Below are positions 27,117-35,134 of a DNA stretch of 64,000 bases, piece by piece. Within the stretch, counting starts at the first letter, position 1. Each line of letters opens with the position of its first letter. Source of the DNA: Flavobacteriaceae bacterium CRH (GTDB lineage Bacteria > Bacteroidota > Bacteroidia > Flavobacteriales > Flavobacteriaceae); assembly GCA_001507425.1 (NCBI GenBank), contig LMAJ01000016.1, positions 186,001 through 250,000 on the forward strand, read 5' to 3'. The translations under genes were made by a program, and so were the position numbers. The notes below the pieces were generated by a model that had not been told where the DNA came from, did not search any database, and was given only the letters and a program-made list of their open reading frames with translations.

Positions 27117-27665
27117 ATGTTAGAATTCAATTTTACACCCTTTCCAATTATAGAAACGGAACGTTTGCTTTTAAAAAGAGTTACCGATGAAGATGTAAAT
27201 GAAGTTTTTGAGTTACGTTCGAATCCTGAAACGATGAAATATATTCCGAGGCCTTTGGTAAAAAACACCGAAGATGCTTTGGCACACATCGCTATGATCG
27301 AAGATAAAATTGTAGCAAACGTAGGCATCAATTGGGGAATTACCTTAAAAAATAATCCAAAATTATTAGGCATTATTGGTTATTACAGAATACAGCCTGA
27401 AAATTATCGTGCAGAAATTGGCTATATGTTATTGCCCGAATTTCATGGCAAAGGAATTATTCCTGAAGCTGTTAACAAACTAATCCGATATGGTTTTGAT
27501 GATTTAAAATTGCATTCTATTGAAGCTGTAATTGATCCTGAAAATTTTGCCTCTGAAAAAGTGTTGCAAAAATGTGGTTTTGTAAAAGAAGCTCATTTTA
27601 AAGAATCTGAATTTTATGAAGGACGATTCTTAGATAAAGTAATCTACTCGTTGTTAGATAAATAA
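27117..27665 (+). CDS. GNAT N-acetyltransferase (RimJ/RimL type)
   Basis: A 182-residue acetyltransferase of the RimJ/RimL group. The N-terminus is the usual IETERLLLKRVTDEDVNEVFEL. The acetyl-CoA motif A is IGYMLLPEFHGKGIIPEAV, and the closing motif is NFASEKVLQKCGFVKEA. Substrate unknown; members act on protein N-termini, amino acids or small molecules. It is close behind the epimerase-like gene, so probably co-transcribed. Confidence 0.85.
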   Translation: MLEFNFTPFPIIETERLLLKRVTDEDVNEVFELRSNPETMKYIPRPLVKNTEDALAHIAMIEDKIVANVGINWGITLKNNPKLLGIIGYYRIQPENYRAEIGYMLLPEFHGKGIIPEAVNKLIRYGFDDLKLHSIEAVIDPENFASEKVLQKCGFVKEAHFKESEFYEGRFLDKVIYSLLDK

Positions 27666-27729
27666 AAGTATGATTATTGGTAATGTATTAAAAGTACTAT
27701 TTTTTATAATAGAGACTTTTGATTTGCGT

Positions 27730-27737
27730 TATATTTG
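27730..27737 (+). promoter_or_regulatory. -7 box TATATTTG before the DUF3575 gene
   Basis: Exact fit to TAnnTTTG, 50 bp before the ATG; no clear -33 partner. Confidence 0.4.
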
Positions 27738-27786
27738 TAACTAAAATAAGTAATTATAAACTTGTTTTAGCCATGAAATCTGTTTT

Positions 27787-28341
27787 ATGAAAAAGTTAGT
27801 TGTTCTGTGTATCCTTTTATTTTCTATTCAAATACAAAGTCAAACCTATTTAAAATTTAATGCTGCAACTGCATTAATTGCAGTACCAAATATAGGAATT
27901 GAAACGAGTATTGGAGAAAAAACAACTTTTAGCGTTGATGTTATGGTTTCTTTTTGGGAATCCTTCAACGGCCATAATCCAATGAAATTTTACACTTTAA
28001 CTCCTGAAGTCCGTTATCATTTTAAAGAAAAATATGACGGTTTTTATTTAGGCCTCCACGCTGGACCTGATGTTTATAAATTGCAAAAATGGAATTATTT
28101 TAATTCGAATATGTACGAAGATGGTTTTGGTTACAGGATAGGAATTACAGTTGGATATAACATTAAAATAAGTGAGAAATTATTACTGGATGTTTTTGCA
28201 GGCGGAGGCTGGCATCAGGGCTTTTATCATGGTAATTATAACGACGGAACTCCTCAAAGATATGATCACGCTCCTAATTGGAACAAAAGCGGCGAATGGC
28301 TTCCGTACCGTGGGGGCGTTATGCTTTCGTATAAATTATAA
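27787..28341 (+). CDS. DUF3575-like outer-membrane beta-barrel protein
   Basis: A 184-residue exported protein. A signal peptide covers residues 1-19 (ending IQIQSQ). The remainder alternates polar and aromatic residues in eight or so beta strands (YTLTPEVRYHF, GFYLGLHAGPDVY, GYRIGITVGYNI, LLDVFAGGGW) and ends in the barrel-type LSYKL. This matches the DUF3575 family of small barrels. Function unknown. Its stop codon is directly next to the stop of the convergent VF530 gene, with no spacer. Confidence 0.7.
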   Translation: MKKLVVLCILLFSIQIQSQTYLKFNAATALIAVPNIGIETSIGEKTTFSVDVMVSFWESFNGHNPMKFYTLTPEVRYHFKEKYDGFYLGLHAGPDVYKLQKWNYFNSNMYEDGFGYRIGITVGYNIKISEKLLLDVFAGGGWHQGFYHGNYNDGTPQRYDHAPNWNKSGEWLPYRGGVMLSYKL

Positions 28342-28569
28342 TTAATTGGTTAGTTTAGGAAGCGATTTTATATATAACTCTTCGACCTTTTTACGAGCCC
28401 AATCGGTTTTTCTTAAAAAAGTAAGGCTTGATTTAATGCTTGGGTTTGACGCAAAACATTTTATCGGAATTAATTCTGATAACGTATCAAAACCATAATG
28501 CGCCACCAACTTTTCTAATATGGACTGAAGCGTAATTCCGTGCAAAGGATCTTTAGATGGATTTTCCAT
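28342..28569 (-). CDS. VF530-family small DNA-binding-type protein
   Basis: A 75-residue protein matching the VF530/DUF2132 family: [22 protein letters not shown] at the start and [28 protein letters not shown] in the middle. The family is a small helical fold with suspected nucleic-acid binding; its role is not established. It lies end-to-end against the barrel gene, and a strong hairpin sits just before its start. Confidence 0.8.
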   Translation of the reverse strand: MENPSKDPLHGITLQSILEKLVAHYGFDTLSELIPIKCFASNPSIKSSLTFLRKTDWARKKVEELYIKSLPKLTN

Positions 28570-28584
28570 TTATAAATAATATTA

Positions 28585-28620
28585 AAAGACCATACTCAAA
28601 AAAGTATGGTCTTTGTTTTT
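28585..28620 (+). terminator. Hairpin terminator reading on the plus strand
   Basis: A 12-bp stem AAAGACCATACT/AGTATGGTCTTT, then TGTTTTTT on the plus strand. The only plus-strand gene it could serve is the barrel gene ending at 28341, so that transcript would run antisense through VF530. Confidence 0.65.
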
Positions 28621-28733
28621 TACAAAATTAGTAAATTGAAATCTAAATTAACTAAATAACTTTTTAATGCTCTATTTTAGAATAGCGAAATCTTTAATTA
28701 TATCAAAAACTGAAAAGTTTTTCAATTTTGATT

Positions 28734-28741
28734 ACATTTGT
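28734..28741 (+). promoter_or_regulatory. -7 box TACATTTG of smpB
   Basis: Exact TAnnTTTG five bases before the ATG at 28746, which would make the smpB message almost leaderless. It also rules out the upstream ATG at 28728 as the start. Confidence 0.5.
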
Positions 28742-28745
28742 ACTT

Positions 28746-29201
28746 ATGTTAAAAACAGTCAATATACTTAATAAGAGAGCTCGATTTGATTATGAGATAA
28801 TCGACACCTATACTGCCGGAATCGTTTTATCCGGTACCGAAATTAAATCTATAAGATTAGGAAAAGCTAATATTACCGAAAGCTTTTGCGAGTTTAGTAG
28901 TCTTGAGCTTTTTGCTATAAATACCTATATCGAAGAGTATTCATTTGGAAATCAGTTCAATCATAAATCCAGAAGTGAAAGAAAATTACTTTTGAATAAG
29001 AAAGAATTAAAAAGTCTTCATAAAAGTGTTCAGGCTAAAGGACTTACTATTGTTCCGTTGAAGTTATTTACAAATGAAAAAGGACTTGCCAAATTGCAAA
29101 TCGGTCTTTGTAAAGGAAAGAAAAACTACGACAAACGTGAATCTCTAAAAGAGCAGGATACTAAACGTGATTTAGACCGAATAAAAAAGGCTTACAACTA
29201 A
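28746..29201 (+). CDS. smpB: SsrA-binding protein SmpB
   Basis: A 151-residue partner of tmRNA in ribosome rescue. The family core is intact: [23 protein letters not shown], and the C-terminal basic tail [12 protein letters not shown] that enters the decoding centre. I use the ATG at 28746 ([14 protein letters not shown]), the normal family start. An upstream in-frame ATG would add six residues but overlaps the promoter box. Monocistronic by layout. Confidence 0.95.
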   Translation: MLKTVNILNKRARFDYEIIDTYTAGIVLSGTEIKSIRLGKANITESFCEFSSLELFAINTYIEEYSFGNQFNHKSRSERKLLLNKKELKSLHKSVQAKGLTIVPLKLFTNEKGLAKLQIGLCKGKKNYDKRESLKEQDTKRDLDRIKKAYN

Positions 29202-29282
29202 AAAACACCTTTATATTATAAACAAAAAAAGCATTTGTTGATTTTTTATCGTATTTTTACTACAATTTTAAAAAATCAGAAT

Positions 29283-29924
29283 ATGAAAAAGTACTTTATT
29301 TTGTTGATTACTGTAACATCCCTTTCAGGTTGTGGCAGCAATACTTCTATAGTTAGTAGTTGGAGAGATCCAAAAATAACAATTACTCAGGAAAATTTCA
29401 AAAAAGTTCTAGTAGTTGCATTGGTAAAAGATGAAGCCTCAAGAAGGGTAACCGAAAATAGAATTGCAGCAAGTAATGAAATTTTTAAAACTTCTTATCA
29501 ATATTTAAACGAAACTACCAAAGAACTAACGAAAGAACAAAAACTAAAAATACTGCAGGATGAAAATTTTGACGGTGTTATTACCATGCGTTTAGTAAGT
29601 GCCGAAAAAGAAACAAATTATGTTCCCGGAACATACACAGGGATGTACTACGGAGGTTTTGACGGAATGTACACAGGAATGTATGGATATGGCTTTGGAA
29701 ATTGGTACGGAATGTATTCTCCAAGTTTTTATGATCCGGGTTATTATCAGGAAACGACTGCATATATGGTCGAAACTAATATTTTTGCATTGAAAGAAAA
29801 TAAATTAATCTGGACAGGAACTACAAAATCTGAATATGTTACAGATTTAGGGCAAACCGTCGATGCAATAATGCAGGCTGTTGTCGCTGAAATGAAAAAA
29901 GATGGTTCTTTAGCAAAAAAATAA
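29283..29924 (+). CDS. Lipoprotein with Gly/Tyr/Met-rich repeats
   Basis: A 213-residue lipoprotein; lipobox LSGC at about residue 17, then GSNTSIVSSWRDPKI. Residues 20-105 look like a DUF4136-type fold (KKVLVVALVKDEASRRVTE). Residues 118-155 are low complexity, with repeated GMY/GFDGMYTGMYGYGFG. The C-terminal part (ETNIFALKENKLIWTGTTKSEY) resembles envelope lipoproteins that bind other components. The ATG at 29283 is chosen since the signal peptide starts there. Function unknown. Confidence 0.7.
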   Translation: MKKYFILLITVTSLSGCGSNTSIVSSWRDPKITITQENFKKVLVVALVKDEASRRVTENRIAASNEIFKTSYQYLNETTKELTKEQKLKILQDENFDGVITMRLVSAEKETNYVPGTYTGMYYGGFDGMYTGMYGYGFGNWYGMYSPSFYDPGYYQETTAYMVETNIFALKENKLIWTGTTKSEYVTDLGQTVDAIMQAVVAEMKKDGSLAKK

Positions 29925-29929
29925 ATAGT

Positions 29930-29962
29930 AAAAAAAAGCAATCTATAATGTTGCTTTTTTTT
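29930..29962 (+). terminator. Terminator of the lipoprotein gene
   Basis: A stem AAAAAAGCAA/TTGCTTTTTT with a 9-nt loop, eight T residues on the plus strand. Confidence 0.8.
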
Positions 29963-30007
29963 GTCAATAGCAAAATGACTAATTTTGTCAAGACTTAAAT
30001 CTTCATC

Positions 30008-31057
30008 ATGAAATCACTTTTAAAAAATGCAAGGGAACAAAAAGGTTTAAAAACACGCGAAGTCGCACAAATACTTGGTATTGATCAGGCACTGATTAGT
30101 AAGTTTGAATCAGGGACAAGAAAACCAACCCGAGAGCAAATTTCTAAACTTTCTCAACTTTTAGAAATTGATTATGAAACCTTAATGATTGCATGGCTTA
30201 AAGAAAAAATTCTTTATGAAATTGGCGACGATGAATTTGCTTTGAAAGCATTAAAAGTTGCAGAAGATGAAATTAAATACAACAAAATTACATCAAGTTT
30301 AAAATTATCAACATCTTTAGAAAAAATTCTAAAAGAAATTGATTCCCTAAAAGATAAATTAGATTCTTACAAGCAATTTGACAGTTATAAAATTAAACAG
30401 GCATTAGAACTTGAATATACTTTTGAAAGCAATAGAATTGAAGGAAATACAATGACACTTCGCGAAACTGACATGGTTATTAATGAAGGTTTGACTATTT
30501 CCGGAAAAAGTATGAAAGAACATCTGGAAGCTATAAATCATCAGGAAGCTATTGGTTTTATTAAAGATTTAATGAGCAAAAACAATTCTTTAAATGAACG
30601 TGATCTTTTATCTATTCATAATTTAATTTTGAGGGGGATTATTCCTGAAGATGCAGGCCGTTACAGAAAAGTTCAGGTTATGATTCAGGGAAGTATTCAT
30701 ATGCCTTCACAGCCTTTGATGGTTCCTCAGGAAATGGAAGAATATTTTATTTGGTATGAAATTAATAAAAACAAATTACATCCCGTAATTTTAGCAGCAG
30801 AGATGCACGAAAGGTTAGTTACAATCCACCCTTTTATTGATCGAAACGGAAGAACTTCGCGATTGGTTATGAATTTAATTTTAATGCAAAAAGGTTATTT
30901 AATTGCTAATTTAAAAGGAGATTATGAAAGTCGAATGCAATATTATCAATCATTAGAAACGGCTCAAACTAAAAAAAATAAAGAAGATTTTTTGCTTTTT
31001 ATTGCTCAGACTGAGAAAGAAAGTTTGGAGAGATACATTGGTATTCTTACGCAATAA
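30008..31057 (+). CDS. XRE helix-turn-helix + Fic domain protein with altered Fic motif
   Basis: A 349-residue protein. Residues 5-56 are an XRE-type helix-turn-helix (KTREVAQILGIDQALISKFE). Residues 130-340 form a Fic domain, which usually attaches AMP to target proteins. The inhibitory helix motif SxxxEG is present at 141-146 (SNRIEG), upstream of the active site as in class II Fic proteins. The Fic motif at 274-282 reads HPFIDRNGR, with Arg279 where the consensus has Gly. The catalytic His274 and the closing arginine are kept. It could be a self-regulating toxin-like protein. No antitoxin gene is adjacent. Confidence 0.85.
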   Translation: MKSLLKNAREQKGLKTREVAQILGIDQALISKFESGTRKPTREQISKLSQLLEIDYETLMIAWLKEKILYEIGDDEFALKALKVAEDEIKYNKITSSLKLSTSLEKILKEIDSLKDKLDSYKQFDSYKIKQALELEYTFESNRIEGNTMTLRETDMVINEGLTISGKSMKEHLEAINHQEAIGFIKDLMSKNNSLNERDLLSIHNLILRGIIPEDAGRYRKVQVMIQGSIHMPSQPLMVPQEMEEYFIWYEINKNKLHPVILAAEMHERLVTIHPFIDRNGRTSRLVMNLILMQKGYLIANLKGDYESRMQYYQSLETAQTKKNKEDFLLFIAQTEKESLERYIGILTQ

Positions 31058-31084
31058 AAAAAGCCCAAATCAATGGGCTTTCTG
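31056..31084. terminator. Bidirectional terminator between the Fic gene and pcm
   Basis: An 8-bp stem AAAGCCCA/TGGGCTTT with flanking A and T runs, between two convergent genes. Confidence 0.8.
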
Positions 31085-31726
31085 TTAATTTTTATCTTCT
31101 AATAAAGGAACAAATCGAAATTCTCCAAACTCATGTTTTTCAAATTGAGTTTCATTTTTCCTGATTAATAAGGTCATAATCTGAACATCTTCCCCTAACG
31201 GAATCACTAGCCTTCCTCCTATTTTTAACTGCGCCATTAAAGGCTGTGGAATAAACGGAGCACCTGCCGTTACAATAATACTGTCAAACGGTGCATAACT
31301 TGGTAATCCTTTATAACCATCACCAAAAGAAAGATGTTTTGGACGAATATTTAATTTAGGAAACAAATTTGATGTTTGTTTAAACAATTCGTTTTGTCTC
31401 TCAACACTATAAACTTTAGCGCCCAACATGCATAAAACAGCCGTTTGATAACCAGAGCCGGTACCAATTTCGAGAATTTTGTGTTCTTTTTTAACTTCTA
31501 ATAACTGCGATTGAAAAGCAACTGTGTAAGGCTGAGAAATAGTTTGCCCTGCACCAATAGGAAATGCCTTGTCCTGATAAGCATAATCTTCAAAACTTGA
31601 ATTCAGAAAAAGGTGTCTAGGGATTTTTTTTATTGCATCCAGAACTGCTCTGTCAGTAATTCCTTTTTGTTCTAAAGTGCTTACTAATTGATTACGAAGT
31701 CCTTGATGTTTGGCAGTATCTTTCAA
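31085..31726 (-). CDS. pcm: Protein-L-isoaspartate O-methyltransferase
   Basis: A 213-residue SAM-dependent enzyme that starts repair of isoaspartyl damage in proteins. Motifs: GAGQTISQPYTVAFQ, the SAM-binding VLEIGTGSGYQTAVL-type segment (ILEIGTGSGYQTAV) and IIVTAGAPFIPQPL near the C-terminal half. Full length for the family. Convergent with the Fic gene. Confidence 0.93.
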   Translation of the reverse strand: MKDTAKHQGLRNQLVSTLEQKGITDRAVLDAIKKIPRHLFLNSSFEDYAYQDKAFPIGAGQTISQPYTVAFQSQLLEVKKEHKILEIGTGSGYQTAVLCMLGAKVYSVERQNELFKQTSNLFPKLNIRPKHLSFGDGYKGLPSYAPFDSIIVTAGAPFIPQPLMAQLKIGGRLVIPLGEDVQIMTLLIRKNETQFEKHEFGEFRFVPLLEDKN

Positions 31727-31845
31727 AATGGGCAGGTTTTATTTTTGCAAAAATAAGAAACTAAAAAGGAAATCAAATATTGATTTTTAATTATTAAATC
31801 ACTAAATCTTTACTACATTCATTTTCAAGTTCAACAAATAAATTA

Positions 31846-31853
31846 TATTTTTG
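31846..31853 (+). promoter_or_regulatory. -7 box TATTTTTG of the Gfo/Idh/MocA gene
   Basis: Exact TAnnTTTG 16 bp before the ATG at 31870; -33 element unclear. Confidence 0.4.
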
Positions 31854-31869
31854 TTTAAAATACATTCTC

Positions 31870-32835
31870 ATGTTAAAAGTAGGAGTTTTAGGTGCTGGTC
31901 ATCTTGGTAAAATACATTTACGCTTATTACAACAATCTGACCAATACGAATTAGTTGGTTTTTACGACGAAAATCAGGAAAATGCCGAAAGAATTTCAAA
32001 AGAATTTGGCTACACAAACTTCAGCACAATTGCAAAATTAATTCACGCTGTCGATGTAATCGATATTGTAACGCCTACGCTTTCGCACTATAAATGTGCT
32101 AAAGTAGCGATCAAATCAGGAAAACACATTTTTATAGAAAAACCAATCGCCAATACCGTTGCAGAAGCTGAAGAAATTATTGCTTTAGCAAAAGAGTACA
32201 ACGTAAAAGGTCAGGTTGGTCATGTTGAGCGCTTTAACCCCGCTTTTATTGCAACAAAAAACATGATCGAAAATCCGATGTTTATAGAAACACATCGTTT
32301 GGCTGAGTTTAATCCGCGCGGTACAGATGTTCCCGTAGTATTAGATTTAATGATTCATGATATCGATGCTATTTTGAGTGTTGTCAATTCAAAAGTTAAA
32401 AACATTAATGCCAGTGGTGTTTCTGTAATTAGCGATACTCCGGATATTGCCAATGCGAGAATTAAATTCGAAAATGGCTGTGTTGCCAACTTAACAGCAA
32501 GCAGGATTTCAATGAAAAACATGCGTAAAACACGTTTCTTTCAAAAAGATGCTTATATCTCAGTTGATTTTCTGGAGAAAAAATGTGAAGTTGTTCGTAT
32601 GAAAGATGCGCCCGAAGTTCCGGGAGATTTTGATATGATCCTGCAAAATGCCGAAGGTGTAAAAAAGCAAATTTATTTTACAAATCCTGACGTAGAACAA
32701 AATAATGCAATTCTTGACGAATTAGAATCATTTGCAAACGCAATAAATACCAATACAACCCCGGTTGTAACACTTGAACAAGCTACAGATGCTTTGCGAG
32801 TTGCGTATCAAATTATTGATTGTTTCGATAAATAA
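31870..32835 (+). CDS. Gfo/Idh/MocA-family NAD(P) oxidoreductase
   Basis: A 321-residue dehydrogenase. The Rossmann motif is VGVLGAGHLGKIHLRLL. The family catalytic segment HIFIEKPIANTVAEAEEI, with the EKP lysine, is present, and the second motif reads HVERFNPAFIA. Members act on sugars, inositol or biliverdin-like substrates; the actual one cannot be told here. It stands alone, followed by a palindromic repeat and the 3-hydroxyacyl-CoA dehydrogenase gene. Confidence 0.85.
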   Translation: MLKVGVLGAGHLGKIHLRLLQQSDQYELVGFYDENQENAERISKEFGYTNFSTIAKLIHAVDVIDIVTPTLSHYKCAKVAIKSGKHIFIEKPIANTVAEAEEIIALAKEYNVKGQVGHVERFNPAFIATKNMIENPMFIETHRLAEFNPRGTDVPVVLDLMIHDIDAILSVVNSKVKNINASGVSVISDTPDIANARIKFENGCVANLTASRISMKNMRKTRFFQKDAYISVDFLEKKCEVVRMKDAPEVPGDFDMILQNAEGVKKQIYFTNPDVEQNNAILDELESFANAINTNTTPVVTLEQATDALRVAYQIIDCFDK

Positions 32836-32858
32836 TAAAAGGAATTTTTAAAATAAAA

Positions 32859-32900
32859 TTAGCCACGAATTCACGAATTAATTGGTGAATTCGTGGCTAA
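32859..32900. repeat. Inverted repeat, TTAGCCACGAATTCAC arms
   Basis: Perfect 16-bp arms with a 10-bp loop. The same word as the argE/argH repeat at 13534-13596. It may also serve as a hairpin between the two genes. Confidence 0.8.
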
Positions 32901-32925
32901 ATCATAATTATAATACCAATCTAAA

Positions 32926-33813
32926 ATGAAAACTATAGCTGTAATTGGTGCAGGAACAATGGGTAACGGAATTGCTCATACTTTTGCGCAAAGTGGTTTT
33001 ACTGTAAAACTCATTGATGTTTCTGAGAAATCATTAGATAAAGGAATGGCAACTATTGCTGCAAATTTAGACAGAATGCTGTCTAAAGGAACCATTACTC
33101 AGGAAGATGTTGCTAAAACTATTACCAATATCATTACGTATACTGATATAAAAGATGGTGTTGTTGGTGTTGATTTAGTGGTTGAAGCTGCCACTGAAAA
33201 TGTAGAGCTAAAACTAAATATTTTTAAGCAATTAAACGAAGCTTGTTCTCATAATACTATTCTGGCGACTAATACTTCGTCAATCTCCATTACACAAATT
33301 GGAGCCGTTGTGGCACATCCTGAACGTGTTATCGGAATGCATTTTATGAATCCGGTGCCAATTATGAAATTGGTTGAAATTATTCGCGGATACAATACCA
33401 GCGATGAAGTTACGAAAATTATCATGGATTTATCTGAAAAATTAGGTAAAACCCCTGTTGAAGTAAACGATTATCCAGGTTTTGTAGCCAACAGAATTTT
33501 GATGCCAATGCTAAATGAGGCAATCGAAACGTTATATAATAAAGTTGCCGGAGTTTACGAAATTGATACGGTAATGAAATTAGGAATGGGACATCCAATG
33601 GGGCCGCTTCAATTAGCTGATTTTATTGGACTTGATGTTTGCCTTGCGATTTTGAATGTAATGTACGAAGGTTTCAAAAATCCAAAATATGCTCCTTGCC
33701 CATTATTAGTAAACATGGTAAGAGCTGGAAAATTAGGCGTGAAATCTGGTGAGGGTTTTTATGATTATAGCGAAAGTAAAAAGGCAGAGAAAATTTCTAA
33801 GCAGTTTGTTTAA
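32926..33813 (+). CDS. 3-hydroxybutyryl-CoA dehydrogenase
   Basis: A 295-residue NAD-dependent enzyme. The N-terminal Rossmann motif is VIGAGTMGNGIAHTFAQ. The catalytic His is in RVIGMHFMNPVPIMKLVEII, and the C-terminal dimerisation domain starts at TPVEVNDYPGFVANRI. The single-domain length fits Hbd/PaaH-type enzymes rather than the FadB fusion. It works in fatty acid or butyryl-CoA metabolism. No partner thiolase or hydratase is nearby. Confidence 0.92.
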   Translation: MKTIAVIGAGTMGNGIAHTFAQSGFTVKLIDVSEKSLDKGMATIAANLDRMLSKGTITQEDVAKTITNIITYTDIKDGVVGVDLVVEAATENVELKLNIFKQLNEACSHNTILATNTSSISITQIGAVVAHPERVIGMHFMNPVPIMKLVEIIRGYNTSDEVTKIIMDLSEKLGKTPVEVNDYPGFVANRILMPMLNEAIETLYNKVAGVYEIDTVMKLGMGHPMGPLQLADFIGLDVCLAILNVMYEGFKNPKYAPCPLLVNMVRAGKLGVKSGEGFYDYSESKKAEKISKQFV

Positions 33814-33822
33814 ATAAAAATT

Positions 33823-34413
33823 ATGAAGAATCTATTTCTATTTTTTGTCCATTTTGTATCAGCAATTTGTATTTCACAAAACATAAAAACAGATTTCAAT
33901 AAACAATTTACAATTCATGAAATTGATAGCATTTGTAGTTTAAAAGGACCATATATTACATCAGAAGGAAAAATAACTTCTAAAGTTGAAACTATTAAAT
34001 CTAAAAAAGGCGTAACAGTAAAAAACGGAAATGGAGGTTTCGATTATAGTCTTTACTTGCATGATTTTAACGAAGAAAACTATAATAAGTTATCAAATAT
34101 TGAACAAAGGAAATATGATTTTAATAAATATTTAAAACTAATAAAAGCTAACTATCACGAGAAAATTAATTATCAAATTTCTTATTCCGAAATTATAAAC
34201 GGACAATTTTATTATTCGGCAGATACGCTCAATTATGTAAAAGTAAAAATCATTAGAACCGAAAATAAAAAAAAGGAAACATCTGACTCGCTAAACATTA
34301 GCATTTCAGAATTGAATAAAATAAAAGTTATTAAAACAGTCTTTTTATTTGATTATAAATATTGGATAATTAATAAAAATAAGGAGATACTTAAGATTTA
34401 TAATAGAAAATGA
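33823..34413 (+). CDS. Exported hypothetical protein
   Basis: A 196-residue protein I do not recognise. Residues 1-19 look like a signal peptide ending AICISQ. The rest is lysine- and isoleucine-rich, with beta-strand-like segments (YNYQISYSEI-type, TVFLFDYKYWIINKN). Codon use is more AT-rich than in flanking genes, which may mean recent acquisition or relaxed selection. Its TGA overlaps the ATG of yggS by 4 bp (ATGA), so it is coupled to yggS in position if not in function. Confidence 0.6.
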   Translation: MKNLFLFFVHFVSAICISQNIKTDFNKQFTIHEIDSICSLKGPYITSEGKITSKVETIKSKKGVTVKNGNGGFDYSLYLHDFNEENYNKLSNIEQRKYDFNKYLKLIKANYHEKINYQISYSEIINGQFYYSADTLNYVKVKIIRTENKKKETSDSLNISISELNKIKVIKTVFLFDYKYWIINKNKEILKIYNRK

Positions 34414-35072
34414 ATTCAATAAAGCAAAACTTAGTCCAAATAAAATCTACAATTCCTGAACAAGTAACTCTTGTTGCAGTTTCTAAAACCAAACCCGTTT
34501 CAGACTTAATGCAAGCCTACGAATCTGGTCAGCGTATTTTTGGAGAAAACAAAATTCAGGAAATGGCCGATAAATGGGAAGAAATGCCTAAAGACATTCA
34601 ATGGCACATGATTGGCCATGTACAGTCGAATAAAGTCAAATTTATGGCACCTTTTGTGAGTTTGATTCACGGTGTAGATAGTTTGAAATTATTACAGGAA
34701 ATCAACAAGCAAGCTTTAAAGAATAACAGAATTATTGATTGCCTGCTTCAAATATATATTGCTGAGGAAGAAACCAAATTTGGTTTGGATGAAAATGAAT
34801 TAAATGAACTTTTATCTTCATCAGAGTTGAAAGAATTGAAAAACATTCGTATCTTAGGTTTAATGGGAATGGCAACCTTCACTGATAACCAAAACCAAAT
34901 TAAAAAAGAATTCACAGATTTAAAATCTATTTTTGATTCAATTCAAACAATAAAAAATGAAAATTGTAAATTGAGTACAATATCGATGGGAATGTCCGGA
35001 GATTATCAACTTGCAATTGAATGCGGAAGCACAATGGTTCGCATAGGAAGCAGCATTTTTGGCGGCCGCTAA
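34410..35072 (+). CDS. yggS: PLP homeostasis protein YggS
   Basis: A 220-residue single-domain PLP-binding barrel of the YggS/PROSC family, which buffers free pyridoxal phosphate. The PLP lysine is in LVAVSKTKPVSDL. Other motifs: FGENKIQEM, WHMIGHVQSNKVK, and the C-terminal ISMGMSGDYQLAIECGSTMVRIGSSIFG. The family is not a racemase. No proline or cell-division genes follow, unlike in many bacteria. Confidence 0.95.
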   Translation: MNSIKQNLVQIKSTIPEQVTLVAVSKTKPVSDLMQAYESGQRIFGENKIQEMADKWEEMPKDIQWHMIGHVQSNKVKFMAPFVSLIHGVDSLKLLQEINKQALKNNRIIDCLLQIYIAEEETKFGLDENELNELLSSSELKELKNIRILGLMGMATFTDNQNQIKKEFTDLKSIFDSIQTIKNENCKLSTISMGMSGDYQLAIECGSTMVRIGSSIFGGR

Positions 35073-35134
35073 TATTATTAATGATAGTAAAGATGTAAAG
35101 CAGTTCATCTCTACCAACAACTGAATACTACAAT

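Noticed and set aside
28728..28745. An upstream ATG giving SmpB six extra residues
   Set aside because: It lies on top of the -7 box TACATTTG, and family members start at MLKTVN-like sequence.
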